The position numbers and the translations under genes are program-made. This document shows, one piece after another, positions 46,111-54,027 of a DNA stretch of 64,000 bases. Origin of the DNA: Caldithrix abyssi DSM 13497 (GTDB taxonomy: Bacteria > Calditrichota > Calditrichia > Calditrichales > Calditrichaceae); contig NZ_CP018099.1 in assembly GCF_001886815.1 (NCBI RefSeq), positions 2,726,501 to 2,790,500 of the forward strand, read 5' to 3'. A model generated the notes under the pieces. It did no database searches, was not told the DNA's origin, and saw only the letters and a program-made list of their open reading frames with translations. Within the stretch, counting starts at the first letter, position 1; every line of letters starts with the position of its first letter.

Positions 46111-46339
46111 CTGAATGTCCCCCAAATTTTTTAAGATTACAATATTTTTTCTAAAATCATTTTTACAACTCACCCCCTAATCATATAATTACTAACACGT
46201 TAGGCATGCTCTTATCCCCCTCTCTTTGCAAAAAGAGAGGGGGAATAAGGGGGTGAGTTTTTCATACATTCAGCTATTGTATTCCCTTAAATATCAATCG
46301 ATTATAAGGTCTTTGTTTGAAATTTTGGGGGACATTCAG
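46111..46339. repeat. Complete 229-bp MITE with 14-bp target duplication
   Basis: CTGAATGTCCCCCAAA at the left end is the perfect complement of the right end. The sequence ATATTTTCATTATT occurs directly on both sides (46097-46110 and 46340-46353), a 14-bp target duplication. The interior has nested hairpins: outer AACTCACCCCCT/AGGGGGTGAGTT and inner CCCCCTCTCTTT/AAAGAGAGGGGG. No coding frame exists. A truncated inverted relative is at 7713-7879. Confidence 0.88.
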
Positions 46340-46395
46340 ATATTTTCATTATTTTCTTTTTTTGATTTTTAGTAGGCAGCATGGCGCGTTTATAG

Positions 46396-46690
46396 GGGAA
46401 AGGTTTAGAGATAGTTTTTGAACCTTGATTAATATGATTAAAGGATTAACTTGATTTTTTATTTGTGAAAGTTTACACTCAATTTTAACGCGAAATTTTT
46501 TAGTTACAAAAAGCAAATCTTGGAAATCCCGAAATCAAGTAAATCATGGTTCAAAATTGATTGGTCGCCGCCCTGGCATTCCTAATTGGCCAGCGCGGAA
46601 ATCACTTACACTGTTAGAAATAATCTTCCACGCTCAGCCTCCATCTCTCCCAGACTCTTTTTCTTGGAAAGGGGGTGAGGGCAATTGAAA
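46396..46690 (+). repeat. Diverged copy of repeat R2
   Basis: Contains the ordered R2 blocks GAACCTTGATTAATATGATT, GGAAATCCCGAAATCAAGTA, CATGGTTCAAAATTGATTGG and a degenerate CCCAGACTC hairpin. Confidence 0.7.
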
Positions 46691-46980
46691 CTATTTTTAA
46701 TTTAAAACATTCTTTGAGCCCTTTGTGACTTCTCTGTGCGCTCTGTGGTTGCCTAAATTCCTGCGGAAAAGTTTTTGGCGGCGGCTATGCTGTAATAGCG
46801 TTAAAAATTATCACGCGGAGCGGGAGGCTGTGCCCGAATTATGAATTACGAATAGTAGAGTGCTGGTTTGCTTAATTTTCGTCTTAAATGTTAAATCATT
46901 TTCTGCGATGATTGGCGTAATCTACGAGAAAATTACTTTGCGCGCGTTGCGGTTGATTTTGGTTGTGGCTGTGCGGCCTT
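46690..46980 (+). repeat. Dispersed repeat R1, near-complete copy
   Basis: Aligns with the reverse complement of 7105-7396 along its whole length. It ends directly at the 3' end of the surface-repeat gene. In both places an R1 copy lies a few hundred bases from a CTGAATGTCCCCC element in the same relative order. Confidence 0.75.
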
Positions 46981-46982
46981 TG

Positions 46983-48092
46983 CTATTTGAAGTTAAAATT
47001 AACAAGCGGCAGGGCGCGCAGCCAGCGGGGATTATTCTCGGCATAATTAATAAGCCCGATTTGAACGCCTTTTAGATGGCGGGCATAGTTCAGGACGCCC
47101 AGGGTAATGCCAACTTGCGTTCCTTTATTCCAGTTAATTGCAGAAAGCCCCAGCCCTTTAAATTGCCCTGCTTCCTTAATTTTAATCATGCCGCCGGCAA
47201 TTGTAATCCCTCGGACATTTTCAGCGCCGACCATTATTCCGGCAACGCTCAAGCCTTCGATATTTTTTGCGCCAAGGCCAAAGCCGGCAACATTTAACCA
47301 GCGCAAACGCTCCGTGGCGCCCAAACCAATTCCGGCCACGCTAACGCCTTCAATGGAATGCCCCGCGCCAATACCGAACACAGCCGCCTGAAATCCTTTA
47401 ATGGTTTTGCCGGCGCCGATACCGAAACCGGCCAGCGTAACGCCGCTTACACTTTCACCGGCGCCCAAACCAAATCCTGCAACGTGAAGCCCCTTAACTG
47501 ATTTTCCGGCTCCCGTTCCAAAACCAGAAATCGAAATGCCTTTTAAAGATTCACCGGCGCCTATGCCAAATCCGCTCACACACAGCCCGCTTACTGAGCC
47601 GGCGGCGCCAAGCCCAAAACCTGCCACAGCCAGCCCGTTTACGCTTTCGCCAGCAGCCAACCCCAGCCCGGCCACCGATAGACCGGAAACGCTTTTTCCG
47701 CTACCAATGCCAAGACCGCCGATGTTCAACCCTTTTATCTGACCGCCAGAGCCAACGCCCAGAGCGCCCAGATTGATGCCTGCCATGCTTTTGTGTGCGG
47801 AAACGCCGACTAAGCCTGCCTGCAAGCCGTACAACGCTCCGGCCTCTGGCATTATCAGCCCCAATGAAATACCCTTAACAATAGCCCGCTCATTATCTGC
47901 GGCGCGCCACAATGTAATATTAATGCCGTTTATTTTTTCGACCTGCCGATCGCTCCAGTTGATGCGTAATCCGGTGAATTCTTTGGAATTACCAATACTG
48001 ATGCCAAACCGTGAAGTAGGTAGATCGATCGATTGGGCCGAAAGGGAAAAAGAAAAAGCCACAAAAAGCAGTAAAGTAGCGATTCTGTTCAT
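46983..48092 (-). CDS. Surface protein with tandem 16-residue glycine-rich repeats (LA_2272-like)
   Basis: 369 residues from the ATG at 48092, which follows TGGAGG; the frame extends nine codons further across that site. A signal peptide (IATLLLFVAFSFSLSAQS) is followed by at least ten repeats of 16 residues with the form GLxVAGFGIGAGESVK, for example GLHVAGFGLGAGESVS and GVTLAGFGIGAGKTIK. The end reads GVQIGLINYAENNP, typical of the LA_2272 surface-repeat family. The regular Gly/hydrophobic alternation suggests a beta solenoid or outer-membrane strands. Function unknown. Confidence 0.85.
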   Translation of the reverse strand: MNRIATLLLFVAFSFSLSAQSIDLPTSRFGISIGNSKEFTGLRINWSDRQVEKINGINITLWRAADNERAIVKGISLGLIMPEAGALYGLQAGLVGVSAHKSMAGINLGALGVGSGGQIKGLNIGGLGIGSGKSVSGLSVAGLGLAAGESVNGLAVAGFGLGAAGSVSGLCVSGFGIGAGESLKGISISGFGTGAGKSVKGLHVAGFGLGAGESVSGVTLAGFGIGAGKTIKGFQAAVFGIGAGHSIEGVSVAGIGLGATERLRWLNVAGFGLGAKNIEGLSVAGIMVGAENVRGITIAGGMIKIKEAGQFKGLGLSAINWNKGTQVGITLGVLNYARHLKGVQIGLINYAENNPRWLRALPLVNFNFK

Positions 48093-48477
48093 TGCGTATC
48101 CTCCACAAAATAAAGTCATTCTTGCAAGTAATTACGAAATTGAATGAAAAAAGTTACCATTTCAATCAAAAACTTTTAAACCATTCATGCAAAATGTAGT
48201 TGTAAGCCGCGCAAAGAGAACACAAATCATGTTACAATTTAAACATTCTGCTTTACATCGTTAGATAAAGACCGACCGCGGTTAGATGTCCCGGGCCTGT
48301 TCCCAAAGATGGCGTAGATGAAAAATAATCAAAAAAATTCATCTTAAATTATTGTTCACTTGAGTTCAAAATAGAAAGATTGGGAGAGCCGGAGCTAAGC
48401 TAAACGGTGAATCTGCGACTGTTGATTGAATAGCGTCCGGCGCGAAGCCTATTCGCTTTAAAGGTAATATATCAATT
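48093..48477. other. Intergenic region downstream of hicA
   Basis: 385 bases without a gene. It contains the leader of the surface-repeat gene, two GTTAGAT heptamers near 48261 and 48281, and repeat A (separate entry). Confidence 0.6.
48351..48455. repeat. ~104-bp direct repeat, copy A, behind hicA
   Basis: Matches 49372-49475 with only a few differences, including TTCAAAATAGAAAGATTGGG, AGCTAAGCTAAACGGTGAA and TGCGACTGTTGATTGAATAG. It lies immediately 3' of hicA. Confidence 0.85.
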
Positions 48478-48702
48478 TTACAGAAGTTTCTTAAATTCTT
48501 CAACAGTCAATCCAACTTGTTTTATGATCTTCCGTAAGGTACCTTTCGCAATTTCGTGATGATCTGGAACAACAACTCGTCTATGAGGATACGCAATCTG
48601 TCGCAAAACTATATGACTGCCTTTCTGTCTGTCTCTTTCATAACCAATCTTTGACAACGCTGCCACCACATCACGTCCTGATATTCGAGGAAGTGTACTC
48701 AC
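48478..48702 (-). CDS. hicA: HicA toxin (mRNA interferase)
   Basis: 74 residues, the usual size. HicA has a double-stranded-RNA-binding fold whose catalytic His is in RQKGSHIVLRQ; RVVVPDHHEIAKGTLRKIIK is the other family signature. It cleaves mRNA and tmRNA when free of its antitoxin. The gene follows hicB with a 4-base overlap, the reverse of the most common hicA-hicB order but well known. The frame is intact. Confidence 0.92.
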   Translation of the reverse strand: MSTLPRISGRDVVAALSKIGYERDRQKGSHIVLRQIAYPHRRVVVPDHHEIAKGTLRKIIKQVGLTVEEFKKLL

Positions 48703-48911
48703 ACGACCACCTCTACAATTTCTTCATCTATGGAGGGTGGAATAGGTTCATTGTGTGCCTTCAGGCTTTCAATATAAACTGCTATTGCCTCTTGAATATT
48801 TTTTAAAGCCTCTGCACGTGTTATTCCTTGAGAAATACAACCTGGCAGAGAAGGTACCTCTGCCACAAACACTCCATCTTCATCTTGTTCAATAATAACT
48901 CGATATTTCAT
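48699..48911 (-). CDS. hicB: HicB antitoxin
   Basis: 70 residues with the HicB core YRVIIEQDEDGVFVAEVPSL and PGCISQGITRAEALKNIQEA, a degenerate RNase H-like fold that binds HicA. It lacks a long C-terminal DNA-binding domain, so autoregulation may be weak or rely on the complex. GGAGGC precedes the ATG. An attC-like hairpin ends about 40 bases upstream of the start. Confidence 0.92.
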   Translation of the reverse strand: MKYRVIIEQDEDGVFVAEVPSLPGCISQGITRAEALKNIQEAIAVYIESLKAHNEPIPPSIDEEIVEVVV

Positions 48912-48950
48912 GACCGCCTCCTAATTAATTATGATTGCCGAACGGCGGGC

Positions 48951-49027
48951 GCCTAACCTGATTTGCCACGATTAAATAATTTTAAAAATACCAGAAAATC
49001 GAACGCGTGGCAAACTTAGTGTTGACG
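48951..49027 (-). repeat. attC-like recombination-site hairpin (tentative)
   Basis: Read on the minus strand, CGTCAAC, a 6-base spacer and TTTGCCACG are matched by CGTGGCAAA, a 4-base spacer and GTTAGGC. The 9-bp arms are perfect, the loop is 35 bases, and the outer AAC/GTT pair with unpaired bases between. GTTAGGC fits the integron R-box consensus GTTRRRY. CGTCAAC misses one position of its partner consensus. No integrase is in the window. Confidence 0.45.
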
Positions 49028-49371
49028 CCCTTGTTGAACTAAGCCCCGCAGGCATAGCAACTTTTATATGGCATATTTTCGCATTAGTTCGCCCGCCTCA
49101 AGACAAATCATTACCGATCATTCTTAGCCTGAAAAGAAGTTAATAAAATTTTTTCCTGCAACAAAATGGAACATCACAAGGTCTGCATGAAAGACTTTTT
49201 TAAATAGAGATGAGTTCAGTATAAAAACCACGAATTTCACGAATGGACACGAATATATTTTATGTAATTTAAATAAAAACAATAGGCCCATTTAAATGAA
49301 TTTGGATAACAATACCTTTTTAGAGTGGACTCAGAGATGATCAGAAATCCCAGAAACAAACAGTCCTAAGA

Positions 49372-49475
49372 TATTGTCCCCTTGAGTTCAAAATAGAAAG
49401 ATTGGGAGAGCCAGAGCTAAGCTAAACGGTGAACCTGCGACTGTTGATTGAATAGCGTCCAGCGCGAAGCTTATT
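49372..49475. repeat. ~104-bp direct repeat, copy B, behind the Avs-like gene
   Basis: Direct copy of 48351-48455, 1,021 bases away, located 43 bases 3' of the Avs-like stop codon, the same relative position that copy A has to hicA. Confidence 0.85.
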
Positions 49476-49517
49476 TGTTGGGCCTGTTCGTGTAAATCTA
49501 AGGCCTTTTGTTTTCCG

Positions 49518-52500
49518 TTATTCAAGGTGTAATGGTCCCTTGTTTTCGTCGTAGTCATCAAAGAAAACCATATCACAAAACTCTATAGTCCCATCCTCTT
49601 TCAAACGAGCAATTTGACTGAATGTACACTGTGGAGTAGGTTTAGAATGAACACCGCCTATAATGATCTTTTCGCCAAGGAGCGTCCAAATAATATTGAG
49701 ACCAAGCTTTTTCAGTCGGATGATAAGGTCGTCAAAATCAACAATCAGTGAACGTGGGCCCTCTTGCGTGAGGGAAGGGTCGCGGAATATTGTCCGCCCG
49801 TTTATGAGACGATAGCCGGCCTGCCCATTCCACCACAGGTCTCCTGGCTCGAAAAAAATACGGGCGGGGACCAAGAAATATCGGTTTTCAGGGAATGAAA
49901 CATCGTACTCCCATTCAGCAGCGATTTCGTTCCATGTTGGCATACACTCGAAAGGTAGTTTATGCTCAGAACCTCCAAGACCATGCCATTCTTCTGGTTC
50001 TGTATTAAATGGTGTGGCCCATGGATATTCCCCCGCAAACCCATAGAGCCACATTGCTCCTTCAGGCATCCATTTTCCGAAGAAATTACGCTTGCGCAAA
50101 GCGACGAAGGCTCTCTCCGCTTGTTCTTTCGGCACCAAATAGCCCGCAAGGTGAATCCATACTCGCCTATAGAGAGCATCAAAATCGTCGTCTTCTTTTC
50201 GGTTATCCCATGAAGGATAAGCCACAAGCAATTGCCATCTTTGACTAGCGTATTCAAAGCTTTGCAACAAATCCTCAAGTCGTGGGACATCTTCTTCTAA
50301 ATTTACCCAGGCTTCATCCTCAAGGTGTTCACTAACTTGAAGGTTAACCGATGTTCTTATCCACCATATATTGGCGTTACGTTTACTAGCAGCTATCTTA
50401 AGTGGTAATGTTGGATCCATTTTGCGTTCTTCCAACAGGATCAACGGTGTTCGAAGTGGTTCAGGTTCCCAACTGTCTCGTCGTCTCTCGACATTATCAT
50501 GAAGTCGCGACGCTAGCTGGTACATGGCAATCCATTGATACTTCTTACCGATTCTTTCCGCCCATACAGGCTTAGCTCTACCACCCCCATATTTACTGAG
50601 CATGTAGTGGTCATAGTTTTCACAGCCGGAATCCGCATAGCCAAAATCACGGGCAATGCGCTGGAGAATCCATTTTCCCATGTCAGTTTTAGACACAGCG
50701 TGTTTCCAGGGTCGAAGACACTCCATTGAGTACTTAAAGAAATCACTAAGAAATTCATTAGGCCAGAAGTGAACGAGTTTGCTCCATTTTTCTACTTGCT
50801 CTTCTGGCGGGATCTCCAACGGCCATTCCGATGATATGGGCTGGGTGGTAATTAATGCTGGATCGTATCCTCCAGATAACACGCCCAATTGGTCAGCAAG
50901 TTCACCTATACATCTAATGTGATCACGTATCAGCGCATTATTGAACGCTGCTGGGTTATCCTGAAAAGCGTGGTATGTCTCCTTTATAACGTCTTTAATT
51001 GCCCCCGCATCACGAGTTAATATAAGTGCTCCATAGCAACTCAGCAAAGCCCTCTCCCGTATTGTATCGTCATCACAATAGAGGAAGCGTGTCAAGACAC
51101 CCGGAATGATTTCTGGCTTATGCACAAAAAGGGCTACAAGTGCACGGGTTGCCCAGTCTTTGACTCGTCGATCGGCCGCCGCAGTAAACCACACAAGAAG
51201 TGTGGACCAACGCTCTGCGATCTCAATTTCTATGTCACTCAACGGCAGTTCGAAGGCGGCATCAATCAGTCGCTTAACCACACCAGCAGATTCATACTGT
51301 TCATGCAAATAACCACACCAGTAAGCGTCTCGCTTGGCCATAGGCTTCGCCCTTAAAAGAGTATCCACCCAAAAGGCATCAATGCGGGATGGTTGCCACG
51401 CCACTGATAAGACGGAATCCATAGTTGCGTATGACATATCCCCTTGGGCTAGCCCCTCAAGAACTAAGTGTTCGGTAGCCGAGGAAAAGGTTTCTGGATG
51501 ACGCCAGACTAATGAGTTTATGGTGACTTTCAGCAATTCGGTGCGAATAATGTCGTCATCTACCAAGTCAGGTAGTTCAACCCCCGGATGCTTCTCCGGA
51601 ATAAGGATAGAAAGAACACTGAGCAATCCACTATTCATAGAGATTGCTTTCAAATCTTTCACTAAGAAACTTAGAGATCCTTCGGGATGGAATGCTCGTT
51701 CAATCTGATTGGATGGAACCTTGGATAGTAGTTCGTCTGCTATGAGAAAATCCCCCAGCCTCTCGAATGCCGGGCGGACAGTACCCTCTTCGCCCAAGGG
51801 ATCTGGAGTGTCAGGAGCATCTTCAATGAGCAGGCCGTGACCTATCAGCCATTCGAGGACAGGTAAGTTATTCGTTTGAGGGCGTTCTGTTGCGATCACC
51901 TTTAGAGCATCCGACCAACGAATTGCAGAATTGCCTGAATCGGCGATTGCACGGCTGATCGCTTGGAGACTGCCACCTACTATATTGGCTTGAGGGCTTG
52001 TCTCGTGTTCAATTACAAATTGTTTTTCCTTCTCCTCAATAAAAGCACGAATGACCGGAACAAGACCGTGCCAACCTGTGGGGAGGCGATCCAGGCCGCG
52101 GCCGCGCAACGTTTCGCACACAAGTCTCAAATACAATGGGTTTTTCAGTTCAGGTTGCAGAATGGGCGTTATTGGTGGTTTTAGTCCATAGAATTCAAAA
52201 AATTTTTGGCAGGCGTATCGTTCAATTCCTTCAAATCCCCGGTACTCAACTCTTGGTACACAAAACCCATCAGGTAAACAATATGGAACGTAAGGCGTTC
52301 TGCACGTGATACAAAGTCGCAAGTAAGGTCGGGTTTGGACGGCATGTACTATCTCTGCTAGATGATTTCGCCAATATTGCAGCGGGTGTGTCTCATTGAT
52401 CGCATCAATGCAAAGCATGAGAGGATAGCCAGATGCCTCGACCGCAGAATTTAGCGCGTCAAGCAGTCCCTCTTTACCCAAAGTGATGGAAAGTCCAAGG

Positions 52501-53753
52501 CTCTCCAAGAAACGTGACCATGGATCGGGCTCCCCTCCGAATTGGTGGCCAAGAAATACACATGTGAGGAGTCCATCTTGCAGTCGGGCAAAAGCTACAT
52601 CACAAACACCATGGGTCTTCCCCACTCCTGCCTCGCCAGTAAGCACGAAGGCCCGATTATAAGCCAAGAACCCTTCAGGAGATTGAAGCCACTCTTGAAA
52701 ATCTCGGAACACTTTGATAGCATTACGTAAGTCATCAAGATTGGCGGTCGGGAAGGAAACCATATATTCAGCCATAAATTGACGGAATCCAGGTGCGTCA
52801 ATCCTTCCTTTCCAATCTGGATATTTGGCCTCCAGATATTCAATCAACAATGGTTCGAGCGATTCCAAATTCTCCAAGATTTCATCCAGTTGCTGGATAC
52901 ACCGAGAATAGATTTCAGATCTATCCGTTTTTTCTAATGAATCGCATGTGCTAAGAAAGGTCTCTATCCTTTTTAGCAAGGAATGAGCGTGCTCTCGTAA
53001 ATTTTCAGGCCATGCTGGCGACAATCCATCTGACCCTGTCCTTTCGACGCTAACAGCCAGTTTTTTGAAAGCATCTTGACACGCTTTCAAGTTATTATTG
53101 AGCTGTTGCAAGAAGACCGGAGTACGTCCAAAGGCTGCAAACCACCTGTAGAGATCTGTCTCTACATTCAATTCCGGGTTATAGCGAGGCCCTGCACTGG
53201 CTTTAACCGACTCGAGGTGGTTCCAAAACCATTCTTCCGTGAGGACAGTCTTGTCGAAGAAATAGATGCGCAGTCCCCCTGACACATCTAAGTTCAACAG
53301 CAGGGATCTGATCTTTGAAGCTGGCCAGGCTTCAATGGTCAGATCACGGCCTGTTGCAATGGCTTCGCTTTCACGCTTATTCCGCCATTCTTCAAATTTT
53401 CCCTGACCGCTTCGGCCCTGCCTCCCTGTGGAGCCAGTAAGATCAAACGGGAAACAGACAATGTAATGAGTCAAGGTGGGATGAATTTGTAAGGCTGTAG
53501 CTAGTGACGAGTCAAGTTGGCGAATCAAGGAGTTCACATCAAAAACGAATTTAGCTTGCCATCCTATTCTAGTCCCATCAGGCAGGTCAGCAAAACATTC
53601 AACTCCACCATCTCCGCCTGCTCCATAAAGACGCACATAATTCGCGTCTTTTGGAAGAGAACGACGCGCTAATTGGCAGCAGAGCTCTTCAAATGATTCA
53701 CGCTTACCGCCAAGACGCGGGGCTATTTGTTGAAAATCAAAATCCTGCATCAT
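49518..53753 (-). CDS. Avs-like STAND NTPase with N-terminal PD-(D/E)XK nuclease
   Basis: 1,411 residues. The N-terminus has a restriction-endonuclease-like domain: FEELCCQLARR, then GAGGDGGVECF (D48, E52) and IGWQAKF (Q66, K68), the Mrr/Cap4 pattern. A linker with PRYNPELNVETDLYRWFAAF follows, as in Avs proteins. The STAND/NACHT ATPase has a P-loop TGEAGVGKT (ending at T380) and Walker B LMLCIDAINE (D450). The remaining ~850 residues are helical repeats rich in Trp and Leu, the presumed sensor. Known Avs proteins bind phage terminase or portal, oligomerise and switch on the nuclease. No signal or membrane segment. Neighbour HicBA supports a defence region. The phage target is unknown, and assignment to a numbered Avs type is not attempted. 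Confidence 0.82.
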   Translation of the reverse strand: MMQDFDFQQIAPRLGGKRESFEELCCQLARRSLPKDANYVRLYGAGGDGGVECFADLPDGTRIGWQAKFVFDVNSLIRQLDSSLATALQIHPTLTHYIVCFPFDLTGSTGRQGRSGQGKFEEWRNKRESEAIATGRDLTIEAWPASKIRSLLLNLDVSGGLRIYFFDKTVLTEEWFWNHLESVKASAGPRYNPELNVETDLYRWFAAFGRTPVFLQQLNNNLKACQDAFKKLAVSVERTGSDGLSPAWPENLREHAHSLLKRIETFLSTCDSLEKTDRSEIYSRCIQQLDEILENLESLEPLLIEYLEAKYPDWKGRIDAPGFRQFMAEYMVSFPTANLDDLRNAIKVFRDFQEWLQSPEGFLAYNRAFVLTGEAGVGKTHGVCDVAFARLQDGLLTCVFLGHQFGGEPDPWSRFLESLGLSITLGKEGLLDALNSAVEASGYPLMLCIDAINETHPLQYWRNHLAEIVHAVQTRPYLRLCITCRTPYVPYCLPDGFCVPRVEYRGFEGIERYACQKFFEFYGLKPPITPILQPELKNPLYLRLVCETLRGRGLDRLPTGWHGLVPVIRAFIEEKEKQFVIEHETSPQANIVGGSLQAISRAIADSGNSAIRWSDALKVIATERPQTNNLPVLEWLIGHGLLIEDAPDTPDPLGEEGTVRPAFERLGDFLIADELLSKVPSNQIERAFHPEGSLSFLVKDLKAISMNSGLLSVLSILIPEKHPGVELPDLVDDDIIRTELLKVTINSLVWRHPETFSSATEHLVLEGLAQGDMSYATMDSVLSVAWQPSRIDAFWVDTLLRAKPMAKRDAYWCGYLHEQYESAGVVKRLIDAAFELPLSDIEIEIAERWSTLLVWFTAAADRRVKDWATRALVALFVHKPEIIPGVLTRFLYCDDDTIRERALLSCYGALILTRDAGAIKDVIKETYHAFQDNPAAFNNALIRDHIRCIGELADQLGVLSGGYDPALITTQPISSEWPLEIPPEEQVEKWSKLVHFWPNEFLSDFFKYSMECLRPWKHAVSKTDMGKWILQRIARDFGYADSGCENYDHYMLSKYGGGRAKPVWAERIGKKYQWIAMYQLASRLHDNVERRRDSWEPEPLRTPLILLEERKMDPTLPLKIAASKRNANIWWIRTSVNLQVSEHLEDEAWVNLEEDVPRLEDLLQSFEYASQRWQLLVAYPSWDNRKEDDDFDALYRRVWIHLAGYLVPKEQAERAFVALRKRNFFGKWMPEGAMWLYGFAGEYPWATPFNTEPEEWHGLGGSEHKLPFECMPTWNEIAAEWEYDVSFPENRYFLVPARIFFEPGDLWWNGQAGYRLINGRTIFRDPSLTQEGPRSLIVDFDDLIIRLKKLGLNIIWTLLGEKIIIGGVHSKPTPQCTFSQIARLKEDGTIEFCDMVFFDDYDENKGPLHLE

Positions 53754-54027
53754 CGTTTATTGTTTCTCCCACAGCGTTAAGGAAAGGCCCAACATCCTTC
53801 GCTCACAAGCACCGTGTAATCCATTTATTTTCCAAACGTTAACTGGTTACTTCACTGAGAAAAATAAACTTCCAAACAAGGCTAATGTATTCGCGACAAT
53901 TTTGAATAAAATTATATAAGAATAAATCGTATTCAAGTCAAGGAGCAAAACGCAGCAGTTGTTTTTTCAATGCACTCCCTCCCTGCTTTTTTAACGGCTG
54001 ATCAAAAGGGCTCTACGATCGCAAACA

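Larger units (their letters stand above)
48912..49517. other. Intergenic region between hicB and the Avs-like gene
   Basis: 606 bases with no convincing gene. It contains an attC-like hairpin near hicB, outer inverted GGCGGGCG arms (48944 and 49090), a plain AT-rich stretch, and repeat B just behind the Avs-like gene. A 62-codon minus-strand frame crossing repeat B overlaps the Avs 3' end and is unlikely. Confidence 0.6.

Noticed and set aside
48240-48290. Two plus-strand GTTAGAT heptamers as a second attC site
   Set aside because: They fit the R-box consensus but no paired L boxes or complementary partner box could be found around them.
49388-49576. 62-codon frame at the 3' end of the Avs-like gene
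   Set aside because: It overlaps the conserved gene and repeat B in another frame; no ribosome site.
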